DNA of 64,000 nt from positions 23,524 to 87,523 of the forward strand of contig JAMPFR010000006.1 in the NCBI GenBank assembly GCA_023664365.1, in the 5' to 3' direction. The notes under the pieces were generated by a model. The model was not told the origin of the DNA, did not search any database, and was given only the letters and a program-made list of their open reading frames with translations. Source of the DNA: Acetatifactor muris (GTDB taxonomy: Bacteria; Bacillota; Clostridia; Lachnospirales; Lachnospiraceae). Both the position numbers and the translations under genes were made by a program. Positions 7,267-15,951 of the stretch are shown here, in pieces (the stretch's first letter is position 1; the number at the start of each line of letters is the position of its first letter).

Positions 7267-7895
7267 CCATACAGCGCTTCCCTGCACTCCTCTCCCATTG
7301 CCGGACGCAGTCCCAGAATAGGCTCTCCGGCCTTGACCTGTTCTCCGGCGGCGGCAAGCAGGCTTCCGGCACAGGCTCCCGTCTCCACGGTAACCGTCAC
7401 ACAGCAGGAGGCCCCCTCCTTCACCAGTCCTTTACGGTCAAATTCCAGGAGCAGCTTTCCCTTTCCCACAATCTCGTTCTGCACGATTCTGGGACGGTAA
7501 TACCGCTCCAGCAGATCATCCTCCGAATCTCCTACCCGGATACAAAGCTCCGCCCCGAACTCCGTCCGGAACAGAAATCCGTTTCCCCCGGGAAAAATTT
7601 TCGTAATCTTCCCGTTTGCGGGAGCATACAATCTGTCCTCATTCGGATGAATTGCCGCCATGGTTTTTCCCTCGCCGCTCCTGTCCGCCACTTCGCCGGA
7701 CACGGGACTTCCCACGGAAAAGGGGAACCTGATTCCGCTGTCCCGCCGATTTTCCCTTTTGCTCTCCCGCCGGTTCTCTCTCCTGTTTTCCTGCTCAGGG
7801 TTCTCCCATTGTCCTCCCATCAGCCTGCCCATGCAGAAACCCGCAGCCAGTGCGGCTCCTGCGATGGCCGTCAGCCACCAAAAACTGATTTCCAT
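7263..7895 (-). CDS. EIIA-Glc-like protein lacking phosphorylatable histidines, membrane-anchored
   Basis: A 210-residue protein: an N-terminal membrane helix (about 6-25), a highly charged Arg/Glu/Asn linker (36-55), then a domain like the PTS EIIA of glucose permeases. It has the strands SPVSGEV, YAPANGKITKIFPG and LLEFDRKGL and the closing GEPILGL. In the family two histidines form the phosphorylation site, in HAxGLKT and IHxG. Here those positions read NGFLFRT and CIRVG, so both are missing. It cannot act as a normal phosphocarrier; a peptidase-like or binding role is possible. The ATG at 7895 after AGGAGG is preferred to the TTG two codons upstream. Confidence 0.7.
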   Translation of the reverse strand: MEISFWWLTAIAGAALAAGFCMGRLMGGQWENPEQENRRENRRESKRENRRDSGIRFPFSVGSPVSGEVADRSGEGKTMAAIHPNEDRLYAPANGKITKIFPGGNGFLFRTEFGAELCIRVGDSEDDLLERYYRPRIVQNEIVGKGKLLLEFDRKGLVKEGASCCVTVTVETGACAGSLLAAAGEQVKAGEPILGLRPAMGEECREALYG

Positions 7896-7973
7896 GCTCA
7901 AGTACCTCCTGTTATTAAATATGTTCTATTTCTTTCCAAAAAAATGACAAATATTCTTGGCAAAAAATAATTG

Positions 7974-8003
7974 TTGACATATTATCAGTATTGATGCTAT
8001 ACT
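7974..8003 (+). promoter_or_regulatory. Cold-shock gene promoter
   Basis: Perfect TTGACA (7974-7979), 18-base spacer, TGC-TATACT extended -10 (7998-8003). Predicted start near 8010, giving a leader of about 137 bases. Confidence 0.85.
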
Positions 8004-8012
8004 ACGTTTGTA

Positions 8013-8110
8013 TTCTAAATGAAAGTCATTGAACTCACATATTTTTGTAAGTCATTACGGTTTTCATGATGATTTACAAAAATATGTGATTTTTGTGTCC
8101 TGATTTAGAA
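8013..8110 (+). promoter_or_regulatory. Long structured 5' leader of the cold-shock gene
   Basis: A perfect 16 bp inverted repeat, left arm 8035-8050 (TCACATATTTTTGTAA) and right arm 8074-8089, continues inward with several more pairs to 8057/8067. Outside it, TTCTAAAT (8013-8020) pairs with ATTTAGAA (8103-8110). The whole leader can fold into one long interrupted hairpin ending about 25 bases before the ribosome site. Long structured leaders are a known control element of cspA-type genes; this one is not recognised as a described RNA family. Confidence 0.7.
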
Positions 8111-8146
8111 ACAATAAATTAATTTATATTTTAAGGAGGTACCTCA

Positions 8147-8362
8147 ATGAATAACGGTACAGTTAAGTGGTTCAACGCACAGAAGGGCTATGGTTTCATC
8201 ACCAATGATGCAACCGGCGAGGAAGTATTCGTACATTTCTCCGCAATCAATGCTGATGGTTTCAAGTCTCTGGAGGAAGGCCAGAAGGTTACTTTCGATA
8301 CCGAGACCGATCCTCAGAACAGCAGCAAGACCCGTGCTACCAACGTTACGGTTGTAGCATAA
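8147..8362 (+). CDS. csp: Cold-shock protein (CspA family)
   Basis: A 71-residue single cold-shock domain that binds single-stranded RNA and DNA and melts RNA structure. RNP1 (KGYGFI) and RNP2 (VFVHFSAI) are both intact, and the length is that of the family. The ATG follows AAGGAGG. It has its own strong promoter, a long hairpin leader and a strong terminator, so it is monocistronic and probably controlled after transcription through its leader. Confidence 0.96.
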   Translation: MNNGTVKWFNAQKGYGFITNDATGEEVFVHFSAINADGFKSLEEGQKVTFDTETDPQNSSKTRATNVTVVA

Positions 8363-8406
8363 CTGCTTCTGACTGACGAAGAACGCAAAGCGGCTGTAAA
8401 GCAGCT

Positions 8407-8446
8407 AAAAACCGGGATTTCCAGATATTGGAGATCCCGGTTTTTG
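8407..8446 (+). terminator. Terminator of the cold-shock gene
   Basis: Inverted repeat AACCGGGAT/ATCCCGGTT around a 14-base loop, followed by a T-run (8440-8445). Confidence 0.85.
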
Positions 8447-8526
8447 TGTTGCAGCTATTTATTTTTCAGCAATAGTCAATTGACATCCCGGCAAAGTCAT
8501 CGCGCAAAGGCATAAGCGGTCTGACC

Positions 8527-9297
8527 CTATTCTTTTATCCAGACATATCTCGGGTCATCATCCCGGGTGGTCCAGGGATTACCCGGCAGATGCCGTATCA
8601 TCCAACAGTAATACATGGGATACCCCGGCGCCGTCACCTGGGGATGCGTCTCTCCCGGTGTGATTGCGGCAAAGCTGCCGTCCGCGATTTTATAAGCATT
8701 TTCCCCGATAAAGCAAGCGCCAAAACCCTCCTCCCGCTGAAAACGATAGTAGTATACCTCCGGCTGGGGATGGGAATGAGGCGTGTAGCTGGACCAGCTT
8801 CCCTGATGATTAATCACCTCGCCGTTTACCATGTTGGAGTAAGGCGCGTTCTCATAGTCAAACACCGTGCGCACGGTACGAACCATACGATCCTCGCAGA
8901 GTCCGAAGCCAAAGGTTTCATCCCGGCAGGTATCCGGCGTGTAAAAGACCGAATCAAATTCTCTCTCATTGGCCGTCTTCTGTACCAGCAGCTCGCTGTC
9001 CGCCCCGGCCTTCACAGTGATCCTTTTTCCCCTGCACACATGGAGACAATAGGGGCCTTCCTTTATAAAATCCTCCCTGTGCCCTTCTGCCGCCCGGCCT
9101 TCCCACTCGTAGGTGACATTGCCCAGCACCAGCAGCGCCGCCGTCTCTTCCCCGTCCGAGAAAAATTCTCTTGTCTCCCCTGCCGTCATCCGATAGACGG
9201 CGATATCCATCATCATGTCATTTTCCGCATCCCCTGCAGACGTCAGCCGCTTCACGCCGCTCCCGTCATACTCAGGGTACCCGAACTGTTTGCTCAT
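8527..9297 (-). CDS. iolB: 5-deoxy-glucuronate isomerase
   Basis: A 256-residue bicupin enzyme of the myo-inositol pathway that isomerises 5-deoxy-D-glucuronate to 2-deoxy-5-keto-D-gluconate. The C-terminal cupin carries the metal-site pattern YTPHSHPQPEVYYYRF and GETHPQVTAPGYP, and the family-typical ending with WMIRHLPGNPW is present. It is the last gene of the iolC-D-E-G-B block on the minus strand, 105 bases after iolG. Confidence 0.95.
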   Translation of the reverse strand: MSKQFGYPEYDGSGVKRLTSAGDAENDMMMDIAVYRMTAGETREFFSDGEETAALLVLGNVTYEWEGRAAEGHREDFIKEGPYCLHVCRGKRITVKAGADSELLVQKTANEREFDSVFYTPDTCRDETFGFGLCEDRMVRTVRTVFDYENAPYSNMVNGEVINHQGSWSSYTPHSHPQPEVYYYRFQREEGFGACFIGENAYKIADGSFAAITPGETHPQVTAPGYPMYYCWMIRHLPGNPWTTRDDDPRYVWIKE

Positions 9298-9402
9298 ACG
9301 GTTTCTTCCAGGCGCCGGAACACTTCCGTGCGCCTGGCCCTCCTTCCCTTCTCTCTGTCAAAGCCGTTTCCCGGCATTTTGTTAAAACCGATTCTCTGCT
9401 TT

Positions 9403-10416
9403 TTAAAACTGTATTTCAGACAGCTTCACGGGCCTGTGCTCTTCCACGGACTTCTTTGCCGCGACGCCCATCAGAACCGGTTTCAGACCGTCCATAACTC
9501 CCAGAGGCGTCTCCGTATCCTTCTCAATGGCCTCCACGAACAACCTGACCTCCCTGGAAAAGGACTCCATATATCTCTCCAGGAAGAAATACAGCGGCTT
9601 CTCCCCGGTGATGCCTTCCGCGCTGCTTAAAACAGCGGAAGAGGCCGTATCATTTGCCGTGGCCACCATTCCCTTTGAACCGAATACCTCCGCCCGCTGG
9701 TCGTAGCCGTACACAGCCTTCCTGGAATTGTCAATTACCGCAATGGCCCCGTTTTCCATCTTCAGGGTGATGACCGCAGTATCCACATCCCCCGCCTCTT
9801 CGATTGCCGGATCCACCAGAACCGCAGACTGTACATAAATCTCCTCTGCATCGCATCCTGCCAGATAGCGCACCATGTCAAAATCATGGATAGTCATATC
9901 CAGGAACATGCCCCCTGAAACTGCCGCATACTCCGCAGAAGGAGGCTCCGGATCTCTGGACGTAATTTTAATAATATGGGGATCTCCGATTTTTCCTGCG
10001 GTTATGGCATTTTTCACCGCTTCAAAATTGTGGTCGAAGCGCCGGTTAAAGCCAACCTGGTACTTCAGCCTGCTTCCCTCCAGAGCCTTCACCACCTCCT
10101 TAATCTTCCCAAGGTCATGATCGATGGGCTTTTCACAGAACACATGCTTACCCGCCTGAATGGCCTCAATGGAAATGGGTGAATGGGTATTGGTGGAAGA
10201 ACAAATCATGACCGCGTCAATTTCAGGATCATTCAGGATTTCATGATAGTCCTTTACAGTCTGCTCCACCCCCAGGGACTTTGCCCACGCCGCGGTTTCC
10301 TCCGTCATAAACGGATCTGCCAGCGTCTTGATTTTTGCGTTTTTTATGTGCAGGCAGATACTTTCCGTATGTACCTTTCCGATTCTTCCTGCACCGATTA
10401 CACCAAATGTTACCAT
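9403..10416 (-). CDS. iolG: Inositol 2-dehydrogenase
   Basis: A 337-residue Gfo/Idh/MocA oxidoreductase that oxidises myo-inositol to scyllo-inosose with NAD. The Rossmann motif GVIGAGRIGKVH opens the protein and the catalytic EKPID lysine lies near residue 95. I chose the ATG at 10416, which has GGAGGGAAA upstream and puts the nucleotide fold at the N terminus; the frame extends further upstream without a plausible site. A composite double hairpin repeat lies between this gene and iolE. Confidence 0.93.
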   Translation of the reverse strand: MVTFGVIGAGRIGKVHTESICLHIKNAKIKTLADPFMTEETAAWAKSLGVEQTVKDYHEILNDPEIDAVMICSSTNTHSPISIEAIQAGKHVFCEKPIDHDLGKIKEVVKALEGSRLKYQVGFNRRFDHNFEAVKNAITAGKIGDPHIIKITSRDPEPPSAEYAAVSGGMFLDMTIHDFDMVRYLAGCDAEEIYVQSAVLVDPAIEEAGDVDTAVITLKMENGAIAVIDNSRKAVYGYDQRAEVFGSKGMVATANDTASSAVLSSAEGITGEKPLYFFLERYMESFSREVRLFVEAIEKDTETPLGVMDGLKPVLMGVAAKKSVEEHRPVKLSEIQF

Positions 10417-10510
10417 GCTTATTTCCCTCCATTCTGAATTTTGCCGTCCAAATGTATGCGAAGAATGCCCGCACAAAGAGGCGGCTGCGTCCCCTCCCGG
10501 GCATTCTTCC

Positions 10511-10589
10511 ATGTGCATAGGTTCCGCGAAGCGGAGCCGTAGATTTTCTTAGCGAGCGTTCTTTGAGCGCTTAGAAAATCTTTGCACAT
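10511..10589. repeat. Composite double-hairpin intergenic repeat, copy 1
   Basis: Between iolE and iolG. A small hairpin GGTTCCGC-gaa-GCGGAGCC (10520-10538) is followed by a larger one with arms AGATTTTCTTAGCG (10541-10554) and CGCTTAGAAAATCT (10568-10581). Outer flanks ATGTGCA (10511-10517) and TGCACAT (10583-10589) are also complementary. The second stem matches the one at 51324-51366. The outer flank reaches the iolE stop codon. Confidence 0.8.
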
Positions 10590-11485
10590 TAGATACCTGC
10601 ATGTTCTTTTATGTACTTCCTCGCCTTCAGCGCGTACTCAAAGGGATTTGCCTTTGCGGGATCCTGTTCCGCCTCCACCAGCATATATCCCTCATATTGA
10701 TTCTCCGACAGCACCCTGAAAACAGAATCAAAATCAATACAGCCGTCCCCCGGAACCGTAAACGCTCCCTGCCTTACTCCCTCCAGAAAGCTTAAGTGCT
10801 CCGCCTTCACCCGCTCCACCACCTCCGGGCGGATATCCTTTAAATGTACATGCTTAATCCGGCTCACATATTTTTTTACCAGCTCCACGGGATCCTCTCC
10901 GCAGTAGGCAAAGTGGCCGGTGTCAAAGAGCAGGCTCACATACTCCGGATCCGTACCCTCCAGCATTCTGTCCGTCTCCGCTGCAGTCTGCACCACTGTG
11001 CCCATATGGTGATGGAAGGTAAGGGCAAGCCCCCTTTCCTTCGCCGCTTTTCCCAGCCTGTTCAGACCTGTGCAGAGAAGCTCCCACTCCTCCTCATTCA
11101 TGCTATGCTTTTGCTCGAATACAGGGACGTCCTGCATTCCCTGGATGCTGTATGACTGCTCGGACACTCCTATCACCTTAGCCCCCAGAGCCTTTAAGAA
11201 CTCCACCTTTTCCAGAAAAGGCTTTTCCGTCTCCTCATAGGGCCTGGAAATCAGGAAGGTGGAAAACCAGCAGTTGCAGATTTCCAGCCCCCGCAGATCC
11301 AGCGCCTTTTTCAGGACGTTTACATCCGTGGGATATTTGTTGCCGATTTCAGAACCGCTGTATCCCGCCAGCGCCATCTCGCTGATGCACTGCTCGAAGG
11401 TATTCTCCTTCCCCAAATCCGGCAAATCATCATTGGTCCATGCAATGGGTGCGATCCCAAGCTTCACTTTACCGTTTTCAAACAT
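10589..11485 (-). CDS. iolE: Inosose dehydratase
   Basis: A 298-residue TIM-barrel enzyme of the xylose-isomerase-like family that dehydrates scyllo-inosose to the 3D-trihydroxycyclohexane-dione. Typical elements are [16 protein letters not shown] at the N terminus, the metal ligands in LTFHHHMGT and [15 protein letters not shown], and [10 protein letters not shown]. It lies between iolD and iolG in the same direction, with gaps of about 197 and 172 bases; the second gap holds a repeat element. Confidence 0.95.
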   Translation of the reverse strand: MFENGKVKLGIAPIAWTNDDLPDLGKENTFEQCISEMALAGYSGSEIGNKYPTDVNVLKKALDLRGLEICNCWFSTFLISRPYEETEKPFLEKVEFLKALGAKVIGVSEQSYSIQGMQDVPVFEQKHSMNEEEWELLCTGLNRLGKAAKERGLALTFHHHMGTVVQTAAETDRMLEGTDPEYVSLLFDTGHFAYCGEDPVELVKKYVSRIKHVHLKDIRPEVVERVKAEHLSFLEGVRQGAFTVPGDGCIDFDSVFRVLSENQYEGYMLVEAEQDPAKANPFEYALKARKYIKEHAGI

Positions 11486-11682
11486 GCTTTTCCTCTTTTC
11501 CGCGCCTTGCGCTTATTCTATTCCGCTCTCACTATACTCCCCTGTCCGCAGGCCTGAAGCCTTCCTGTCTCCCTGCGGCGCGCCCCATATCACTTCCGAC
11601 ATTTACCCGGCCCTCTCAGAACAGCCCCGCCTGCTTCCGACACTCCCGAACCGTTCAGGAAAGTTCTGAGCAAAGTGCTTCC

Positions 11683-13611
11683 TCAATACCTCCTTGCCTT
11701 TTCCCTGCCCTCCAACACACGGGCATAAGCCGCCCGGCCCTCCGGCTTCTCCGATACCGCTGCAGTTCCCACATTCCACCAGGAGCCATAGCCGTCTGTC
11801 ATAGTCTTGGGCAGTACCTTGATGTCTATCAGAGTGGATACCTTCTGCTTTTCCGCATCCTTCAGGGCTGCCTCCAGCTCCTCCGGAGTGTGTACCGTAT
11901 AGCCTTTTGCGCCGTACCCCTCCGCAACCTTTGCAAAATCAATGGGAATCAGGCCCCCCTGCAGTTCCCCGCTGTCATCCCGATACCGAAACTCCGTAGC
12001 AAGATTGCCCACGCCGTTTGACATCTGCAGATTGTTAATGCACCCAAAGCCGCAGTTATCAAACAGCAGCAGGTTAATCTTCTTCCCCTCCTGAAGAGAA
12101 GTAATGAACTCACTGTGCAGCATGAGGAAACTGCCATCCCCCAGCATGGCATAGACCTCCCGTTCCGGCTCCGCCAGCTTGCATCCAAGGGCTGCCGCCG
12201 CCTCATAGCCCATGCAGGAATATCCGTACTCCATGTGGTAGGAATCCTTTTCCTCCGTAGTCCACATACGCTGAAGGTCTCCCGGCAGGGAACCCGCCGC
12301 GCCGGTGACAATGGCGTCCTTCGGAATCACCTCTCTCACCTTGGCCACCGCAGCCGTCTGGGTCAGTGTGCTGCCCGTCAGGAGCGCAAACTCCCGGATG
12401 GAGCTTTCATTCCGGGCGCTGATTAGAGGTTCAAAATCATCGCCGTAGGCATACGCCGCCAGACGCTCCATCTCATTCTCCCAGCCCTGCTTTGCCCTGC
12501 TGATTTCCTCCGTATAGCCGCTTCTGTAGCCTGCCGCCTTCAGCTCCCGGGACAGGGCCTCCAGGGTGACCCTTGCGTCTCCGATGACGCTTACCCCGTC
12601 CATCTTATAAGCATGGAACCGGGACACATTCACGGTGACAAATTTCACCTCCGGGTTGCTGTACTGAGATTTGGAGCCTGTGGTGAAGTCCGTCAACCTT
12701 GTGCCAACCGCCAGCACCACATCCGCCAAGGCAGCAATCTCATTGGCCGCAGAGTTACCCGTAACGCCCACCCCTCCCAGATTATAGGGAGAAGAGCCTG
12801 CACAGGCGCTTTTACCTGCCTGGGTCTCCGCAAAGGGAATATTGAAATCACTGCAGAACTGCTCCAGTGTCTTTCCCGCCTCGGAATATCTGACGCCGCC
12901 TCCGCAAAGCACCAGCGGGCGCCTGCAGTTTTTCAGAATTTCCACTGCGTCCGCAAGCTCCTCCTCCGCAGGAACGGCTCTGGTAATCTTATGCACTCTC
13001 TTTTCAAAGAAGGAATCCGGATAGTCATAAGCATCCCCCTCCACATCCTGGCTTAAGGCAATGCATACCGCGCCTGTCTCCGCCGGGTCTGTCAGTACCC
13101 GCATGGCCTGTATCATGGAACTCATCAGCTGCTCCGGCCTGACTATCCTGTCCCAGTATTTGCACACCGGGCGGAACGCGTCGTTTGTGGTAACGGACGG
13201 CGCGCAGCTCTGTTCCAGCTGCTGCAGCACGGGATCCGGCTGCCTGTTGGCAAAGGTATCCCCCGGCAGAAGCAGCAGAGGAATATTATTCACCGTGGCG
13301 CAGGCCGCAGCCGTCACCATGTTGGCAGCCCCCGGCCCGATAGAAGACGCGCAGGCTATGATACGCTTCCTGTTATTCTGCTTGGCAAAGGCTGCAGCCG
13401 CATGGGCCATCCCCTGCTCGTTCCTTCCCTGGAACACCTTCAGCCTCCCCGGATTCTCATCCAGGGCCTGGCCAAGCCCTACTACGATTCCATGCCCGAA
13501 GATGGTAAATACCCCTTCCACAAACTTTGTTTCCACGCCGTCCCGCAGCACATACTGGTTATCCAGAAATTTTACCAGTGCCTGGGCCACTGTCATATGC
13601 GTTGTTTTCAT
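11683..13611 (-). CDS. iolD: 3D-(3,5/4)-trihydroxycyclohexane-1,2-dione acylhydrolase
   Basis: A 642-residue thiamine-diphosphate enzyme that opens the inositol-derived ring to 5-deoxy-D-glucuronate. The architecture is that of acetolactate synthase-like enzymes: a PYR domain with the catalytic Glu region ([17 protein letters not shown]), a central domain, and a PP domain with [12 protein letters not shown] for magnesium and diphosphate binding. Length matches the family. It lies 28 bases downstream of iolC, in one transcript. Confidence 0.95.
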   Translation of the reverse strand: MKTTHMTVAQALVKFLDNQYVLRDGVETKFVEGVFTIFGHGIVVGLGQALDENPGRLKVFQGRNEQGMAHAAAAFAKQNNRKRIIACASSIGPGAANMVTAAACATVNNIPLLLLPGDTFANRQPDPVLQQLEQSCAPSVTTNDAFRPVCKYWDRIVRPEQLMSSMIQAMRVLTDPAETGAVCIALSQDVEGDAYDYPDSFFEKRVHKITRAVPAEEELADAVEILKNCRRPLVLCGGGVRYSEAGKTLEQFCSDFNIPFAETQAGKSACAGSSPYNLGGVGVTGNSAANEIAALADVVLAVGTRLTDFTTGSKSQYSNPEVKFVTVNVSRFHAYKMDGVSVIGDARVTLEALSRELKAAGYRSGYTEEISRAKQGWENEMERLAAYAYGDDFEPLISARNESSIREFALLTGSTLTQTAAVAKVREVIPKDAIVTGAAGSLPGDLQRMWTTEEKDSYHMEYGYSCMGYEAAAALGCKLAEPEREVYAMLGDGSFLMLHSEFITSLQEGKKINLLLFDNCGFGCINNLQMSNGVGNLATEFRYRDDSGELQGGLIPIDFAKVAEGYGAKGYTVHTPEELEAALKDAEKQKVSTLIDIKVLPKTMTDGYGSWWNVGTAAVSEKPEGRAAYARVLEGREKARRY

Positions 13612-13639
13612 TACATGCCTCCTCTCCGATTGTCGATTC

Positions 13640-14656
13640 TCACCCTCTGGCTGCCATTTCGCCGTATTTTTCCTTACTGTCCCGTATGAATTTCTTTACC
13701 TGCTCAGGACCCGGCAGATCGTCGGAGCAGGAGTGGCTTGCCACCATCATGGAGGCCTCGGCGCTGCCGAACTCCAGACAGTCTATCATTTCCCAGCCCT
13801 GGTACAGGCCGTAAAGAAAGCCTGCGGCGTATCCGTCCCCGCCTCCGAAGGATTTCAGGCAGTCCACGGGAAAGGGTTTGATGGAAAAGCTCTTTCCGTC
13901 CTTTGTGTAGGCGGTGGAGCCTTCCTTTCCATGCTTGATAACCAGGATTTTCGCGCTTTTCGACATCCAGTAATCCGCCGTCTCCCTGTCGCTCCTGCCC
14001 GGACAGATTAACCTTTCGGTCAGATCAAATTCCTCTCTGGAGCCTAAAATAATATCCGCTTCCCCGGCCACCATGGAATAATAAACGGAAATTTCATCCC
14101 GGTTCTTCCAGTTGTACTCCCGGTAATCAATGTCAAAAATCAGCTTCGTATTGTTTCTTTTCGCAAGCATCACTGCCTTCAGCGCCGCCTCCCTGGAGGG
14201 ACTCTCCGCCAGAGAGGTGCCTGAAATCAGCAGCGCCTTTGTATTTTTTATATACTCCTCGTCAATGTCGTCCACGCAGAGCTGCAGATCCGCTATGCAG
14301 TTGCGGTACATCAATATGCGGCTCTCCTCCGGCGAAAGAATTTCCGTAAAGGTAAGGCCGATCTTTTCCCCGTTGGTGCATCTGCGGATACGGGAGGTGT
14401 CAATGCCCTCCCTTTCAAAATAATGGGTTACAAAATCCCCGAACTGGTCGTCGGAAACCCGGGCAAAAAATCCCGTCTTCATGCCGTGCCTGCGCACCCC
14501 CACCGCAATATTGGCAGGGGATCCTCCCAGGTATTTCTTAAAGGTGGTACACTCCTCCAGAGGGTGAAAATAGTCCACCGGGTTGAAATCCACGGCAATT
14601 CTTCCCAACAGCACCAAATCCATCGGTCTGCCTTCGTCAAACTCAATATACTGCAT
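13640..14656 (-). CDS. iolC: 5-dehydro-2-deoxygluconokinase
   Basis: A 338-residue PfkB/ribokinase-fold kinase that phosphorylates 2-deoxy-5-keto-gluconate. It has the substrate-binding [15 protein letters not shown] segment and the catalytic PfkB signature [15 protein letters not shown] with the general-base Asp. It is first in the iolC-D-E-G-B block. The aldolase iolJ and dehydrogenase iolA that complete the pathway are not in the window. Confidence 0.94.
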   Translation of the reverse strand: MQYIEFDEGRPMDLVLLGRIAVDFNPVDYFHPLEECTTFKKYLGGSPANIAVGVRRHGMKTGFFARVSDDQFGDFVTHYFEREGIDTSRIRRCTNGEKIGLTFTEILSPEESRILMYRNCIADLQLCVDDIDEEYIKNTKALLISGTSLAESPSREAALKAVMLAKRNNTKLIFDIDYREYNWKNRDEISVYYSMVAGEADIILGSREEFDLTERLICPGRSDRETADYWMSKSAKILVIKHGKEGSTAYTKDGKSFSIKPFPVDCLKSFGGGDGYAAGFLYGLYQGWEMIDCLEFGSAEASMMVASHSCSDDLPGPEQVKKFIRDSKEKYGEMAARG

Positions 14657-14708
14657 ATTCTCTTCTCTGCCTCCCGCTGAAATTTATTCTACCTGCGCGG
14701 TTGCAATC

Positions 14709-14755
14709 CAATGGTCTGTCTGCACGCAATTTATTGCAATGCAGACGGACTGTTG
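14709..14755. repeat. Long imperfect hairpin upstream of iolC
   Basis: Between the iron-dependent dehydrogenase stop and the iolC start. Arms 14709-14724 and 14740-14755 pair over 16 positions including a few G-T pairs, with further pairing inside (CAAT/ATTG). It lacks a T-run in the direction of transcription. It may be a regulator site, an RNA-processing structure or a weak attenuator. Confidence 0.55.
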
Positions 14756-14771
14756 AATTAGCAGCCCACTC

Positions 14772-14789
14772 CCAAATGAGCAAAACGCA
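14772..14789. repeat. Dispersed short repeat, copy 1
   Basis: CCAAATGAGCAAAACGCA, identical to 33333-33350; the match continues as CCACT-N on the left and NN-TGCG on the right. It lies just after the dehydrogenase gene. Confidence 0.7.
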
Positions 14790-14796
14790 CCTGCGT

Positions 14797-15951
14797 CTAT
14801 TTATAAAGACTTTCGTAAATTACCCGCACGTCCTCCGGACCGATTTTCTTTCTCGTGTTGGAGGGACTGCCGCTTGCCATGGCGTCCTCGGTCATTTTCT
14901 CAATGACGTTTACATAGCTTTCCCTGTCAATGCCGTATTCCTGCAGCGTGGGAATCTCACAGGTTCTGCATATGTCCGCCACTGCCCCCAAAAAGCTTTC
15001 ACCGGCCTCCCTGTCTCCGGCCCCTGCTGCCGCCACGCCTATCTCCCTGCCCAGCCGTCCGAAGCGATCGTAAGCGCCGTCCAGCACATAGGAAAGACAT
15101 TTTTCCAGAAGCATGGCATTGGAAATGCCGTGCGGTACATGGAACAGCGCGCCGATAGGCCGGCTCATGCCGTGAACGATTGTCACTGAGGCATTGTTAA
15201 AGGCAATGCCCGCCTCCAGAGCCGCCAGAGACATTTCCTCCCTGGCCTGCACGTTACCGCCGTTGCGGAAGGCCTCCGGCAGCCAGGTAAAAATCCGTTT
15301 CACCGCGGACAATGCAAATACATCCGACAGGGGCTGCGCTTTTGCGGAGGTATAAGACTCCACCGCATGGGTCAGGGCGTCCAGTCCGGTAGCCGCCGTA
15401 ATGGCGGGGGGTGCAGTCACGGTAAACTGCGGGTCGATGACCGCCAGCGTGGGCATCAGCACCGCTCCCTTCAGCAGCATCTTAATATCCCGCTTCGTAT
15501 CCGTTATGATGGTAAACTGAGTGGCCTCGGAACCGGTGCCCGCCGTGGTGGGCACCGCCACCATGGGCGGCGTGGGCTTCTCAATCACCTTTCCCAGATA
15601 GTCCGTGATAAGGCCGCCGTTTCCCACCAGGGCGCCGATTGCCTTCATGGAATCAATGGGGCTTCCGCCGCCCAAGGCTGCCAGGAAATCACAGCCCTCC
15701 TTCTGATACAGTGCAAGCCCTTCCGCGATCATGGCGTCCGTAGGCTCTCCCGATATGCCGGAATATACCGCATAGGAAATGCCGCAGTTTTTCAGGGCTT
15801 CCTCCACATGGGCCAGATTTCCCAGGCGAATCATCACCTCATCCGTAACCACCAGGGCCTTTTTCCCGAGTCCCTTAAGGCTCTCCTCCGCCTGCTTCAG
15901 CGCTCCCGCGCCGCTGATGATCTGTTTTGGCATGATAAATGAACTGCTCAT
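14797..15951 (-). CDS. Iron-containing alcohol dehydrogenase
   Basis: A 384-residue group III (iron-dependent) alcohol dehydrogenase, related to lactaldehyde/1,3-propanediol reductases. The nucleotide site GGGSPIDSMKAIG, the catalytic-metal segments DALTHAVESYTS and HGMSRPIGALFHVPHG are intact. The ATG at 15951 overlaps the previous stop by 4 bases (ATGA), so it belongs to the glycosidase operon. It may reduce an aldehyde from sugar or inositol breakdown, or oxidise a released sugar alcohol; the substrate cannot be told. Confidence 0.9.
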   Translation of the reverse strand: MSSSFIMPKQIISGAGALKQAEESLKGLGKKALVVTDEVMIRLGNLAHVEEALKNCGISYAVYSGISGEPTDAMIAEGLALYQKEGCDFLAALGGGSPIDSMKAIGALVGNGGLITDYLGKVIEKPTPPMVAVPTTAGTGSEATQFTIITDTKRDIKMLLKGAVLMPTLAVIDPQFTVTAPPAITAATGLDALTHAVESYTSAKAQPLSDVFALSAVKRIFTWLPEAFRNGGNVQAREEMSLAALEAGIAFNNASVTIVHGMSRPIGALFHVPHGISNAMLLEKCLSYVLDGAYDRFGRLGREIGVAAAGAGDREAGESFLGAVADICRTCEIPTLQEYGIDRESYVNVIEKMTEDAMASGSPSNTRKKIGPEDVRVIYESLYK

